The notes beneath the pieces were generated by a model that worked only from the letters and a program-made list of their open reading frames with translations, had not been told where the DNA came from and searched no databases. Below, one piece after another: positions 1 to 13,107 of a stretch of DNA of 64,000 nt. Each line of letters begins with the position of its first letter. The first letter of the stretch is position 1. The position numbers and the translations under genes are program-made. Origin of the DNA: Amphibalanus amphitrite (lineage: Eukaryota > Arthropoda > Thecostraca > Balanomorpha > Balanidae); the NCBI RefSeq assembly GCF_019059575.1, contig NW_024881532.1:930001-994000 (forward strand), read 5' to 3'.

Positions 1-420
1 CAATCGCGTCACCGGTGGCGCAAACATTTTTGCGTCAGGCGGCGGCGGCGGCGCGGCGGCGGAGGGCGCGCAGCTGCCCCAGGAGCCGCGTAAAGCCGGG
101 ACGCGTCTGTGAGGATGGCCCGCCGCGCCCGGTTCGCAGTCACGCCCCGTTGCGTTTGACGTCTGGTCGTGACGCAAGTCGGACCGGGCTCCGGTATTCG
201 GCGGCGTCAGTGTCGGCGAGGTGGGCCAATTAGTTCACGGCGCGTTAGACAGGCGGAGAAGTGAGTCCGCCCACACCGCGAGATTGGGCCGAGCCTGATT
301 TGTTCGCCGGCGGTGGTGAAGGGATACTGCGGCTTGTTACATGGTGTTGTACCGTTTCAGCTTCAATGTGGTTAGGTCGGCGGTTGATTGCAAATGGGTC
401 TTAAAAATGTAGATCTGTAA
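1..420. other. GC/CpG-rich stretch, no gene recognised
   Basis: The first ~300 bases are strongly GC-rich with many CpG and GCG-repeat tracts, then the sequence turns AT-rich. Open frames here are short and of biased composition, as expected from GC-rich DNA with few stop codons. It could be the edge of a CpG-island promoter of a gene outside the window, but no exon can be defined. Confidence 0.35.
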
Positions 421-959
421 CAGTAACCAGTTCGTGACGAACGAACACCCAAGGTGTAAAATGAAGTCTGTAATCTAGAATGTTGTGGATGGACAGCTTC
501 AAATCCTCTAACAATCCTCAGTGGGCCTAGCAACAACCATCAACCATGTTCCACAGCTCTAAGAAAATCTTTCTTGGTAAATAATACCCTGAACGCCTTC
601 TGACTGGGTACGAGATAGCTGCTTCCCTCGTTTGACAAAAGTAAAACAGAGAAACGCTACGGTTGCCTGTCAGTGCGCCATTAGGCGACGTGGAATGACG
701 TGAAGACGAGAGCTCATTTTCATAGTGTCGAACGAACCATTGTTTGAGATGGAAACAGGGCTTCGCCGGGTTCAGGGGCCTTGTCTTCATGACCCACAAG
801 TTGCGGCGTAAAATGAAGCGATTAGAAAGCCCAATGACCACAAACTGGCGGCTGAACGGAGCAAGACTGCGCCCAAGGTAATGACTAATGTCTAGCCCAC
901 CGAGGGAGAGGCCAGCTGTTCCTCGAGCGAGTTCCACCAGAGGTGCCACTCCAGTCAAC
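421..959. other. Unassigned stretch with one open frame on the minus strand
   Basis: A 143-codon frame is open on the minus strand from 958 to 527. Its translation has mixed, protein-like composition but matches no family I recognise, and no splice signals clearly frame it. It may be chance or part of an old repeat. No coding call is made. Confidence 0.2.
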
Positions 960-1640
960 AGAAAGCTGGCCGTCGATTCAGCGGGGCTGTTTGACGGTTG
1001 GCCACTTCTTCAGACATATGCCACACAACCTGGCGGGCAGCCGACTTATCAGACCATATAAACCCCGGTCCAAGCCTGACCGATCTAGATCAGAGTCTGA
1101 CCAGGCTATCACCCTGACCAGCTCGCTGGCGGCTAGCCCACCTGCTCGACACCCCAAAACGGCGGCGCTCCGCCTTCTGATACAGTGCGTGAAGCGGACC
1201 GGGACCTGTCGGCCAGCGACGAGCCAGCTGTGGGCCCGTCCAGCCCTCGTGGCCTGGTTCCGGGACAAGGGTGGCAGCAGCCGGCGCCCGCGGTCTGACT
1301 GTGGGCGGCCCACGCCGACCGGTCGGCCCGCTCTGGGCGGGGGCGGGGGCGGCCACGATTGAACCACTTCTGCCGGCGGCCGGGCACCAGCGGCGCGGCG
1401 GTGTCGGTGGTGACGGTGGCGACAATGGCGGCGGTGTCCGCGGCGGCGGCGTCACGCAGGGCGTCACAGCGGCACGTGACGGCCGCGCCCGCCGACCGCC
1501 GGGTCAGTGACCCCGTTGGCACGTGCTCGGGGCTGTGGCCGCCCGCTCAGGAGCAGTCACAGTTGATCGGCTCGGCCGATGAACGGAGAGTCGTTCAGAC
1601 CGGCCGCACGGCTCTGCCGGCCGATATTTAGTAGACCGCG
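960..1640. promoter_or_regulatory. CpG-rich island, candidate promoter region
   Basis: The stretch is very GC-rich with dense CpG. A TATAAA lies at 1057-1062, just before the GC-rich core. Overlapping open frames on both strands are Pro/Arg/Gly-rich and mutually exclusive, so they look compositional. A promoter is an inference from base composition only; no transcript start or exon can be shown. Confidence 0.25.
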
Positions 1641-2700
1641 CACACCAAGGCTGCTGTCGGTGCACGCGTGTGCGAAGACTCGGAACCAGTTGCTGTCATA
1701 CAGGGCGCTGGTTCACAGGAAGGCGCAGTGCTCAGGAACAGGATGAGCCAGGGTGCGAGCCGTGACCGTAATAGGCAGTGGCACTTGACGTCGCAGGGAA
1801 TTCTCCGGCGGACGGCAAAAGCAGCTATCTCGGCTCCAGCGTTGGCTATCGCGGCATCAACTATGTTCGGTGCTGGCACTCCTCGCAGCAATCCGTTTGT
1901 GATCCAACAAAAAACGCAAATCCCGTGTACAATTGATATGATCAAATAGAGCGGGTCTGGTAATAGAACTGTAAAAGGCAGAAAAAAAATCACGGACGGA
2001 AGTTGCAATGGGCATTACGGGCGTATTCGCCGTTTTAAGCATGTTTTCGCACTAGTAAACCAGTGATAACCCTGTGCACCAGTACACCACAGTGGGACCG
2101 CCGCTCCTTTCGGAACTATGGCGTGTAGGAACTGGAAATGAGGGAACCAATGTATTCATTATTCGTCTAAGACGGCACTTTGTCTGCCTGTGTCGACGCC
2201 TCGCCTGTAATCAGCCTGTAATGCACATGCAACGGAATGTTGGCGTGCTGCAGTGGGCTTGAGACGTGGAAAATCTCCGTATAGGCCCTGTGAGCCGGAC
2301 CCGCCAGCTCAGTGATCGAATCTGAATCAGCCTCTGGCGGACTAAATCAGCCCCTCATCCTATCGTGGCAGAGCTGATCCCTGCGGCTCACTCACCTGTG
2401 ATCTCACATTTATTAATTATTTAATTCTGTGTGCTTAACTGTTGACAAAAGCTATGTTGGCGATGACATCTTGTTGCCGTGGGCTGATTTGTGTGTATTG
2501 TGGTAATGAGGAACAGTTCTCGTATGACTAAACACCTGCTTCTTCAGGCTTATTTTACTTCAAAATGGAATATTTGCCAGGAAAGCGTGATGATATGACG
2601 TGTGTGCGGCTGTGAGATCGACAGATTGTCGTGTTATTAATCAGACGAGGGTGCTCCTTTGTGTCCAGTAATCGCTCGATCTTAACCACTGACTGGATAC
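1641..2700. other. Intergenic, nothing recognised
   Basis: Mixed-composition sequence without a convincing open frame, inverted repeat or known motif. Confidence 0.4.
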
Positions 2701-3260
2701 CCATCTGCGTTTCCCCGAGTAGAGGGGCCTTCTCGGGAAAAGTGGCACCTTCGGTCGGCGGGACAGCGCGTTCTCTGTCGCGCGGACGGCCGACGCGCAG
2801 TGAAATGCCCGCCGGCCGACGGCGATGGCCGTTTTTCTTGAGAGCTGCCGACTCGTGTGAAGGTTTCACCGATTTTCTGGGGCCTGACGCGGCCGGCGGC
2901 TAGGATGCAGGCCGTAGAGTCTGTCACACACACTGTGCGCTGGTGCGCTGTTCGCCTGCTAAGGACCGGGGCTTTGTCTGAGCAGTCGGAAACAGCAGTT
3001 GGCGATATGAAGCGAGCATCAGCCGGGCGGCGGGCATACCTGCCAGAGAATCTCGACCCGATCCGGCTGCGGTAACCAAAGTCTGGTCCGCACCGTGAGG
3101 CGGACGACGAGAAAGAGTGACAGAGAAGGACATCCGTCTCTCCATCTCCATCTCCCGGATTGCGGCGGCCCGGTGAAGGGTCCAACCGCCACCACCGCGT
3201 CAGGTCCGACATCACCTTCAATTACCGGCACACTGACGTCAGTGAGAGACGCGGACAAAT
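2701..3260. other. GC-rich stretch, no gene recognised
   Basis: GC-rich and CpG-rich segment. The open frames on both strands (up to 179 codons on the minus strand) overlap each other and are Arg/Ser/Pro-rich, so composition explains them. Confidence 0.3.
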
Positions 3261-4029
3261 GATGTGCCAGGGCCACACGTGGGCGCAGTGCTCTCCGCTG
3301 AAAGAAAAGGAAAAGAAGCGGAAAAGCATGATTACGCCGCAAGGACATGTTTGGATGGCCATTTCTTGCTGGGAAAATCCTTGCAGCGGATGTTATCCAA
3401 TGCCGTAGACAGAGGGAATGGAACAACGCCGCTCCTTTAAAAACAAATAAATTCCCATTGATAATGTCCGATTTATCAGCTACTAGAACGCGGGACTTGA
3501 GGACTGTCCCTCACATCCTTGTTCCAACGTATTTCAAACATGTGTCTATTTCCGATTGCGATTCCCGAGCTACACTGACATCGGCTAGTTCCATATCTTG
3601 ATAAGTACGCCATTGCTTTCCTCGAACATTGCCTTTTTGAAATAACAAAGAATGTTATCGCTCACAGTGCCTCATTCCATCAGCTTCGGTGTGTTCGTGT
3701 CAGTTAAACACTCGCCTTTTGAGTTTCCCTCTTATCTCATTCATCAAATAGCAAGGAAATTGTTATTTAGCTGCCACTAATACGATTGAGCGAATGCTTC
3801 TCCACCAAAAATGCTCGTGAAATTTAACCCGCCAAAGTAAGTAGCAAAAACAAGGTGGTGCTACTATGGATGATATTTGGAGATTGGCTCCAATAAGCGT
3901 GGTACCGATATGACAAAAGGTGTATTTAGCAAATCATGATAAGAATGAATCTCTTTATAGCTGCAAAAGTTCGCCCGTTTTTGCCGTTTCTATATAATCG
4001 TAATTACCTTATCTGCATGCCGTAGTGTT
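3261..4029. other. Intergenic, nothing recognised
   Basis: AT-leaning sequence with no supported gene or repeat. Confidence 0.4.
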
Positions 4030-4232
4030 GTGGTTGTACTGAAGCTACACCAGTGTGTGACGCTGCTCAGCAGTATGGGGTACGTACCGAGTTTGGGTGT
4101 GGACAGTGGCGACTTAGTAGTCTCGGGGGTGGGTGTGGCGGTCTCGTGCGGCGGCGCAGGGCAGGCCGGCTCCGGCTCCTCCTGCCTCCACGAGAAGAGA
4201 CTGTGCACGGCCGGCGCAGCCAGCTTCAGCAG

Positions 4233-4434
4233 CCTCATGGTGCTGCTGCCTCCGGCGGCGGCTCTCCGGCGGCGGTCTGAAGAACACACAAAGACGGGAT
4301 ATTGGTTAGAGACAGACAGCCACACGACCAGCTCCTCATGGTGCTGCTGCCTCCGGCGGCGGCTCTCCGGCGGCGGACTGACGGGGACACAGAGACGGGA
4401 CATGGGTTAATTAGAGACAGACACAGGACGGACA
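4233..4434. repeat. Tandem duplication, two units of ~101 bp
   Basis: The segment beginning CCTCATGGTGCTGCTGCC at 4233 recurs at 4334, followed in both copies by the same GGCGGCGGCTCTCCGGCGG block and then a diverging GAGACAGACA-type tail. The first ~45 bases of the units are almost identical, which implies a fairly recent duplication. No coding role is supported. Confidence 0.85.
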
Positions 4435-4880
4435 GTGAGAGAAGTATGTGGACACGGGGTGCAGATTTAATGGAGGGTGGATGTGGAGCTGACGGTCAGT
4501 CCAGACTCAGAGTGGACACGTGATAGATGGTCAGATAACGGTGGGCAGCTATAGGTATAAGGAGGAAGATAAGATGGTCACGGATGGTCAGATGCCAGAT
4601 GGGGACATTTGGAATGTGGATACAGGTTAACAGGTCAGTTTGGTCAGCTAGGGACAGGTAACAGATTTAGACAGTGGAACTGATACATGAGGGCAGACAT
4701 GGGTGGAGGGACTCTATAAGCCATCAAGAGTGATGGCTAATAGAGAGGAGGTGCAGCGGTTATATTAGAGCAGCTGGTGATTAGGAAGCACAAAAGTCAT
4801 ATTCAGGCAGTGATACACAGATGAACAGGTACAGACGGCAGGGAATTAAATTAATAACAAATAATAAGAAGAGTCTGAGG
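4435..4880. repeat. Degenerate purine-rich repetitive tract
   Basis: G/A-rich sequence with loose recurrences of GGTCAG, GACAGA and GGTGG. It looks like a degraded simple repeat continuing from the tandem duplication upstream. No reading frame is supported. Confidence 0.4.
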
Positions 4881-4889
4881 CATTGCAAT

Positions 4890-6140
4890 GCAAAGGCAGC
4901 CAAACGCGACGGGATACAGGCACACAGCTGCAAATGCTCCAACAGACAATTTCTCAAACGCTCAGATTAGATGCTCGCATATCATGAAAGGGTGCGGCGA
5001 CTGGGTGCAGGCTGGCAGGGGTGCGGGCCGCAGACAGGGTGCGACCCCGGCTCGCGGTCAGCTCGCGGTTCTGACGCGCGGCTGCCGTGCGGGCCGGGCG
5101 CGCCGCCGCGTGCTAGGCGGAGCTGTTGTGATGTTTGGCAACGGGCGTCGTCCACGGCGATTCCCACATATCAGCCGGTAGTGAGTAATGTCAGATGACA
5201 CGATACACGGACCACTGCACGTGATCGGACCGACGGCGTCCAGAAGCCCCGGCAGGGGGCGGGGGCAGTCATGATAGGCTCATCGTTAGGTCACCCGGTT
5301 TTGATGAGGAAATATGAGACACCCATTGGGACTAATTCACACCAGTTGTGTTTACATAATACCCCGCGTGCGACAGGGCAGACTCGACACGGCAGTGGTA
5401 TGGTAATGACTTCAGACTCGCCGGCCGCCTGAGTCACGCTCGAACAGTGAAGCTGGCTCGTTTATGTTGATAACCCGATCACGCCTGACGCAAGACGGCT
5501 GACGCAAAGGAACGGAACCGAAGCGCGCTGGGCGACGGCAGACTTCCCGTCTCCCGGCCAGGGATCGGGGTTGGGGCCCGCTCTCCCACGCTGTCCGGTC
5601 ACCTACAGGCAGCTGTGGGGAGCAGTCGGAGCCCGGTCACCAAGGGGGCAGCTGTGGCGAGCAGCTGCGGAGCCTATGGTCGGTGCCAGTCGGCGCCGGT
5701 GCGCTCCCCGCCTGTCGCCGAGCCCGGCCCGCCCCGGCACGGGATCTTATCACACCGAGCGAGCGGCCAACAAGAATGTGGGCGGGAGTGGCGCGAGCAC
5801 CCCTTTAGGACAGCGCCGCTCGGCAGGAAGCGATCTGACGTGTATCAGCACCGTCCCGGAAAACAGGACGCTTCGCTGAAATTCCGTGCGTGCCGACAGG
5901 GCGTTTTGGCCATTGAAAGGTGTTGCCGGACGATTCCGGAAGGGTCCGTCGCCCGGTCCAGCCCTGTGTGGGTTTTCACCCTCAGGTCGCGGAATGAAGG
6001 CCCACGCTGGCGCTCGGTCATCAGCAGGCTATTGCGGGGCGTTCACCCGTAGTAGCTGGAGGGCGGCGGAGGCCGCGGCTGCGCAGTGGGTCAGTGTGGC
6101 GACCGGCGCCCCACGCCAGTTCCGCACCGCTTAGATATGT
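4890..6140. promoter_or_regulatory. Long GC/CpG-rich island
   Basis: GC-rich DNA with dense CpG through ~5000-5200 and ~5500-6140. Short overlapping frames are open in several phases, as composition predicts. It resembles the other GC islands of this window. A promoter or first exon is possible but not shown. Confidence 0.25.
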
Positions 6141-8880
6141 GGTTACTTGTGAATTTGAAGAGGATGGTGAGGGAAAATAAATTTGCTTGTTGGTGTTCGT
6201 TTCTTTCTTTGCTAACGTCGTGCTGCAGATCGTTTTTTATATTTATTGTGACCAGTTGCTGCGGTCACTAATAATTGTTCAAAAATATTTGGCTGCGACG
6301 AGGGAGGTAGGGGGTATTTATTCATACTTTCGCCACAACGAAACACAAATTAGCACTTTGTTGCTAATGATAATTTTTTTGTAGCATTATCATATTAACA
6401 TTGTCAGGCATTATCCTTCTGACCCTATTGCCGCATTGTGATATATTCAATCAAAATGATTGTTGTCGTATGAAGAGTATTGTTTCGACGTTTTCTGTGT
6501 TGTGTACCTATTACAGTACAGTCACTAGTCTAGTTCCTACGACATAACAAGGACTAGGTAGGGAAGCATTAGTGACATTTACTTTATATATGAATGTCGT
6601 AAGACACGAACCAGCTCGCTGGTGTTTACCCCATTTGCAGTTGGTTATTACCCTGTGCTTTGGCACACACGTGCACTCAGGAAGACCATTCATTCTGAAC
6701 AATGCGCATTGTGGGGATGTTTTTCCGTTCCATTCTAGGTTTGAAGCGGAACAATGCAGCGATAACGAAACAGATGATGCGGGGACTTACTGTGTGGTTA
6801 TGATAAAACGAATGCTATCTTTGTGGGGCCTTAGTGATATGAGTCATGCAAACTTTTTCAGCTTGCAAACAGTGAGCAACTGTTATTGCGCCATTCTGGG
6901 CTACTGGTATCTGCTCGTCGGGTAGGTAAAGTCCCCGTTAGTCAATGGTAACGGGGCATTTGAATATTACCTGCAGAACTAAAATCACAGATGGGTATGC
7001 TTTAGTTTCCAATGATCATACATTCGTCTTGCATTACGTCCGAACGTCATGCAATAGTGCACCTCAGTGTTGTCTGTTCCTCGGCTAGTTTTATTACTTT
7101 ATATGTGGCCTTGCTTATACCTATACCGACGGTAAAAGGGAGGCTTCTTAATGTATGTTGACACAATTGCAGGTATTAATTTTGTCAAGAAATGCACATT
7201 ATTTTTCTCTGACATTGATTGATGTCAGTTGTAAAACTGCATGACTGTCACCATTCGACAAGTTGTTTATATTTATTAGTGACTGATCTTTGAGCAGAGT
7301 AACATTACCTTGATTCTTAATTACTAAGGTACACACCTTGATTCTTAATTATTTAGCTACGTTCTACACCAAAAGGAATCTAATGTGAAAACATACGCTC
7401 GTTTTTTTTGTACCTATGCAAAATGATAAAGCATTTGGTACCTCTTACTTGCTTCCTTGAAAGGCACAATATTCATTATTCAATTAATAAATTTAGACGA
7501 TTCTCAATCAAATTGATTTTTCCTCTTCAAAATTGTAGTCACTGAAGTATCGGAATGCCTAATAATGTAAGTGTTTTTGGATGTAAGTATTTCTCGATGG
7601 GTTGCCAAAGGACCGAGAACTGTGCGCCTTCATTACAATTCATGCTGTCATATAATGTGGAGTTATACCTGCCTGAATAACTTTCAAATATTAGTCCTGG
7701 GCCTTAATGGCTACACAAATAGCCATTCGCGACCTTTTGTAAGCTTTTAGCAGCTCAGCATCAAGGTGCGCCAAATTTAGGTTTTAAACTATTCTTACGT
7801 TTCATTAGACTTTTGCTAATCGAAAGTTGCATTTTAGCTATTTAGCCTATGCCTAATTTAGTTAATGTGCTCTGAGTCGCAAGTAAGTTCCATATTGATA
7901 AAGCACAAATATAGCTTGAAGTAGGTATCTGTTGGATTTGTTGAAATTAAAAAGCTATTTATGTTTGCGGTCTTACATCTTATCGTTACCTTACATCGTT
8001 ATAATTTATATGATATATATCCTACATATCCTTACATATCCATCGTTACCTTACCTATCGAACTTACATCGTTACCTGCCCCGTAGGTGACTGATAGCAC
8101 GACTGCAACATTTGACAACCCCTATATGACCACCTCTTTTGCAGTGGGCCATTCACTCTCATGCGCACGCATGTATGCAATGTAATAATGTATGTTTCCT
8201 TTTTGATAAATTATCAGATGGGGTCAATGGGTACGCTCAGATTAGAACAATACAACACGAAACAAAACAAATGAAGATGTAAAAGCCCTGTCCCACTGCT
8301 TGGTAGGTATTTACCATTTCACAAGCATAAACATTAAACAAGCATGTCGACAAAACCAGAATAGTATCAATAGTTAGATAGTCAGATATTAAAATCAGAA
8401 ATCAGTCAGTCAGTAGTCAGATATCAAAATCAGAACTAGTATCAGTCACCGAAAGCGTTACATAATGATGCGCTGTGCTCCACAGTCCACCCTAAAAATT
8501 GATCCTGTCATGACCCTATAACTCACCCTTCGCTATTCTCGATACTCTATGCTCGATATTCGCCCAGTATGACGAATATAGGCAAATGTTTCTTTATTTT
8601 GGCGAAATGCAAGCTTTTATCCTCTTTGCCCAAACTAAACAGGAATCTAATTCTTTGGTAGGTTTTGTCTTTGGTGTGGAACTTATCGCGTCTTTGTATT
8701 TTTGAGCAGCTGATAGCCTAACGCTCAAGACCTTCGAGATTGTCTCGGTTCTTTTGAATTGAGAATGCGTATCACGCAGTGAGATGAGGGCAGTGCAATT
8801 TTTAAGGGACGAGTACCTACCATGATTGATGTTACCAGCACGGGAATTCACAGGTCAAAGTATGACCAGCTGGTGCACAA
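6141..8880. other. AT-rich intergenic DNA with small local duplications
   Basis: No gene is recognised in 2.7 kb. Small local repeats are visible: CCTTGATTCTTAATTA twice at ~7310-7350; ACATCGTTACC/ACATATCC variants at ~7975-8080; and AGTCAGATATnAAAATCAGA twice at ~8380-8435. They look like replication-slippage duplications. Confidence 0.5.
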
Positions 8881-8883
8881 GAG

Positions 8884-9390
8884 GTGCGTTTTACTGACAC
8901 CAATAGTCCTCAAGGATTGCCAGAGCACAGTGACGTGCGGCACTGTGCTGTAATGTGTTGTAATGCGGTGCGCTGTGCTGTGCTGCCTTGTAAGACCTAC
9001 TGCACACCGGGTCCTACCTGTGGCGCGGCGAGTGCGGGCGTGTGCCGGGCGGCATGTCCGCCTACTGGCCGCTGCCCTCCTGCTGCAGAACGGCGCACTT
9101 GTTGTCGCACTTGCAGCACGACTCGCAGCGGCACTGCTTGGCGAGGGCGGGGGCGGCGGCGGGCAGCAGCATGGCGGCGGCGGGCACAGACGGAGAGGAG
9201 CAGGAGGAGAGGTGCTCGGACGGCGGACGACGGGCGCGGACTGAGCGGCCGCCGCCGACGGACGGCCGTGTCACTCGGCTGACCTCCTTCGCGGCGGGCG
9301 CGCCGGTCCGGCTGGCACAGTTAACCGGCCAGCCCGGCCCTCCCTCCCTCCGGCCGGTCGGCGACTCCCGCGCGCCGCCGCCGCCGCCTC
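8884..9390. other. GC-rich stretch leading into minisatellite
   Basis: GC- and CpG-rich DNA. Three overlapping open frames (Cys/Arg-rich, Ala/Gly-rich, and Pro-rich on the other strand) exclude one another and extend into the tandem repeat downstream, so none is called as a gene. Confidence 0.3.
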
Positions 9391-9394
9391 CCGG

Positions 9395-9860
9395 ACCGAT
9401 GGACCGATGGACCAACGCGGGACGGACTGACGAATTGACCTATGGACCAACGCGGGGTGGACCGACGGACCGACCGATGGACCAACGCCGGACGGACCGA
9501 CGGATTGACCGATGGACCAACGCGGGGTGGACCGACGGATTGACCGATGGACCAACGGACGGACGAACGGACGGACCGATATACGGACTGACGAATGGAT
9601 CTAGGGACAAACGAACAGACCTACGAAGTGGACGGACCAACGGAGTGCGGAGCTACGGACTGACTTACTGACCGATCTACTGACCAACCGACTTACGGAC
9701 GAAGAGACGGACGGACTGACCTACAGACGGATTGACGGATGGACGAACCTACTGACTGACCGATGGATCGACCTACGGACCCGGACGGACCGACGGATCG
9801 ACGGACCAACCAACAGACCGTTGGACGGACGGACGGACCGATGGACGCACCGCAGGAGGA
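9395..9860. repeat. Minisatellite of GACC/GACG-type tetranucleotides
   Basis: About 465 bases are made of short words such as GACCGATG, GACCAACG, GACGGACC and GGACGGAC, mostly in 4-base register with larger units (GACCGATGGACCAACG and similar) recurring. Translations in several frames give repetitive Thr/Asp/Arg- or Val/Arg/Ser/Pro-rich peptides that only mirror the repeat. Confidence 0.9.
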
Positions 9861-11379
9861 CCTACGAAGTACGAACGGAAGATTTCGCTCTCCGACGGCA
9901 GAAGGATGCAGCCAAGATCAAACTGTAAAAGTGGAAGCCGTGACTGACTGATGAATGATGGCAGCTAGTGATATCGTGCCCCGATGACGCTCAACGGCTG
10001 TGTCCTTTCGGCTGGGTTATCCTGGTAAAACGCCAATGCCTGACATGCCGACATGCCTTATACCTTTGATAGCTAACATATCTCCAGTAAAAGATGGACA
10101 AAGGACTTGGGGTGTCGAACGGAGCGTTGGCGACAAAAAGTTCCTCGGAGTCTACTGTTGGAAACATGGGCTGTAAAAGCTCATTAGGTATCACAAGCCA
10201 TTAAAGTGTTTAACATTTTTCGTGTCTTGAATACCCTGGTTACCCTGGTCGAATACAAACAAAATTGTTTAACCCGCCAGTTGCTGGAGTATTTCGCTAC
10301 CCGCCGTATGCTGGGGGGGGGGGACGTTAAACGCCCCCAGCTGATAACTCGAGAAAAAAAAACAGCGAAACGCACGAGACGGCAGCCCGAAAGAACGCGA
10401 AGAGACGCTTCAGACGAGTGCTTGAAAGTTGAATTTCGAAGCCATAGGTCGGGTCAAGGTCAAACACCTGACATTGGGCTTTCATTAGCATTGACTTTAG
10501 AACCTCGTACTGTGCAGGGTATATAGAACAACTACTATGCGTCTCTGGTCACAAACTCTGTCAAAACTGTACAAAATCCTTCATATAAGACATAGTGCTA
10601 TACGAGTGTCAGATCCATGTAGAGGTCATTCAAGCGTAGATCAGGATCAAGATCAGGTCAATCAGATAAAGAAGACACATCCCCGAAAATCAAAATTGGC
10701 ATTCGCAGCACATGACGCACGGCAAGGGTGCTTTTGGGCGTAGAGCACGATGGTGACGTTCATTTTATCATGCGAGTATAGGTACGTGTTTGGTCGGAAA
10801 AGATCAATTGAAGAAATACATGCATCTGGTCGTGAGGTAGTCACGAAAAATTGCTAAGGTTCAGTTCGAGATTTTGCAAAATGAACAATAATAAAAAATT
10901 GAAGACAGCCATTTAATCGTTCATGGTATGGGCACTGGGCAGTCTACTTGCGTTTACGGCATGTCTACATATACGTCGGTCTGTAATTTTATATGAATTT
11001 GTGAACGTATGCCGTTTTTGGTCGAAAAATCAGAAGTCATGACGTCACTAAAACCTCGATATCTCAATTTTTTTCCGACCGATTTTTTTAACTTCGCTAC
11101 AATAACCTTCAGTCAATGCCCTGCATGCAATTAAAATTTGGCGCGTCTGCGGCCCGTTGTTTTTAGCTGACCTTGCTTTCCTTGCTTTTTTTTTGTTCTT
11201 CAAAGCTATCTGGTTTGAGTGCTTCTTATGGGCGTATTTTTTAGACCGGCACCCACGCTAAGCCGGTCTTGTTGCGCAGGTGCTGACCTCTGCCGCCCGT
11301 TCGGGAAATTCCAGGTGAACGGCAAAATTTAGGAACATCATATAGCGGAACACTGCGAACCCCGCTGACTGACATTTAT
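9861..11379. other. Intergenic, with a possible decayed piece of the TTAA family
   Basis: No gene is recognised. At ~10,311-10,345 an 11-G run is followed by ACGTTAAACG and CCCCC, and ~10,445-10,465 reads GGTCGGGTCAAGGTCA. Both resemble the hairpin and interior of the TTAA-flanked elements found from 27 kb on, but no ends can be defined, so this is only a possible relic. Confidence 0.3.
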
Positions 11380-11652
11380 CTGAGGCCTCTTGCACCAAAC
11401 TACCTAGCTAGGTAAAATCGAAAAACCGGTTTCAGAATAAGCTAATCAAACGGTGGTAAATTTGTTTGCAATAGCCCAACACTGAAAACCAAAATGAATC
11501 TCCTGATGCCCTAATCATTGAAGTCTATACCCCAATTATTCCCTTTTGATCTCTTCATTATACCTATGGGGTATATTCATGGAATCGCAGTTGGCTTCAT
11601 ATTCCCATGATATTCCCTCGACCTCCATGAATTATTGATTCTCTTAATAAGC

Positions 11653-11945
11653 TCTTGATATCACCCTGTGAGAACCATATTATGCCATTGATACCCCAAA
11701 TGATTCTGCATGATTCCGTGCGTATAAGATGCTGTTGATACCCCAGTCGCTGATAGTAATGCCTTTATGATTCTCTATCTATTCTTGCAATATAACCTTT
11801 CATTGCCCAGAGGGTATCTTGCCGGAATCACAGGGAGGCTCATATTCCCTTGAGATGCTTTCATATTCTTCTGTTATGCTTCCTTTGCCTGATTCTTTCA
11901 AAATACTCTTGATATCACCCGAGTAGAACCATAGTATTCCTCAAT
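11653..11945. repeat. Internal direct repeat of the 2.7-kb element
   Basis: CTCTTGATATCACCC followed by a GAACCATA motif occurs near 11,653 and again near 11,910, about 257 bases apart, with looser similarity between (repeated ATTCCC, GATACCCC and ATGATTCT words). Confidence 0.55.
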
Positions 11946-12539
11946 GATTCTTCGCTGGAGCCATCAGGAACGCGCCAAAGGTCCGCCATTTTTCTCCGCC
12001 ATTTCCGGTGATCAGTGAAGAGCGGTGTTGGGTGCTGTGTGGTTGCGAGTGGTGCCATTTTTAGGCTGGAATTGAGCCTTATTGAGGGTGAGTACCATCC
12101 TTAGCAGGAACTCATATGACGAATGACGATGAAATGCTTGGATTGACTTAGGCCCTTGATTTTTCATATGTAGTGTTCTTCTAAGGTTGCGTGTACTTGT
12201 GCTTCTGATGTCTAAATGAGATCATTATTATACAGCATTATATTTGTTTAAATAGGTAGGTACCCAACAGTTGAACATCGTTGTTCTGATACATGTTAAC
12301 TTCTTACATATCGAGTATAAGCGAACCTGTTCAACCAATCTTATACAAAATGCATTGGGGGGGGGGGGGATTGCCTCATACTCTTGAGTATTGTGTGAGC
12401 ATCCCTGGAGCCGTCAGTGTGAATAAAAAATATTCTCAAATGAGTAAGTGATATGTCCGTCGTCCTCCTTGCCTGATCCACAGAGGACGCGGCGCTGGTA
12501 CTGCTGCGCCTTCTGGGTGAGGAGGGAACGGTCGTCATG

Positions 12540-12808
12540 GAGGCGCCAGCGGCGACGATGACACGTCCCCTGATACACGAGCGGGAGACGAGTTCGACAT
12601 CGTGGTCGAAGAAACAGTGGTGGCCAGCGCCCAGTGCCTTGAAGAGGCACTCCTTCTCTTCGGGGTCGCCTACTACGTCTTCAACCAGAAAGTGTCCCGT
12701 GCATCGCGCTCCACGATGTGGTTCATCGTCCACGACATCATGGGGCTGCCGGCAGAGTCAACAGCGACGGCGGACGCGCTGAAAAATCTGTCGGTGCTGA
12801 CAGCATAG
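12540..12808 (+). pseudogene. Possible captured coding fragment (unknown protein)
   Basis: A plus-strand frame runs to a stop at 12,808. Its translation is protein-like: acidic start, then ETVVASAQCLEEALLLFG, AYYVFNQKV and a hydrophobic stretch. The alternating 'A-L ... YYVFN' pattern reminds me of a domain in uncharacterised proteins found near transposons in animals, but I cannot name a family. A second phase just upstream (12,480-12,545) also looks coding, and the phase in use here has a stop near 12,517, so the reading frame appears broken. It lies wholly inside the 2.7-kb terminal-inverted-repeat element, which suggests a captured or degraded gene piece. It may instead be chance. Confidence 0.3.
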
Positions 12809-13069
12809 TGTGCCCGCGCAGTGAGGTAAGCCCAGGGGCGGAGTGGAGACGGAGTGATGGACGGAGATGATGGAGATGGACGTGATGGCCCGCCCCACAG
12901 GGAAAGGGGTCACAAGCGGCATGGGCGGGCCTGTTGACATCCTGTGGCAGCCCCTGGGCTACGTTGTCGGACTTCTTGAGGTCAGGGAGGGAGAACTCGT
13001 AGGAGCCACACGCTCAACTTTCGTTGTGTAGCGAAGGTGGGAAAAACCACGCCATTTGAAGGGGCACCG

Positions 13070-13107
13070 GTTGTTTTGCGACTCCTTCGTAAGAGTCGCA
13101 AAACAAC
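13070..13107. other. Perfect 15-bp hairpin
   Basis: GTTGTTTTGCGACTC (13,070-13,084) and its exact complement (13,093-13,107) enclose the 8-base loop CTTCGTAA. A poly-T run follows at ~13,150. The hairpin sits inside the 2.7-kb element; its role is unknown. Confidence 0.85.

Noticed and set aside
1057..1062. TATAAA as a confirmed promoter
   Set aside because: A single TATAAA next to a CpG-rich region is not enough without an initiator or identifiable downstream exon.
9042..9671. 209-codon frame over the GACC/GACG minisatellite
   Set aside because: Its sequence mirrors tetranucleotide repeats and GC-rich DNA; other frames and the other strand are open too.
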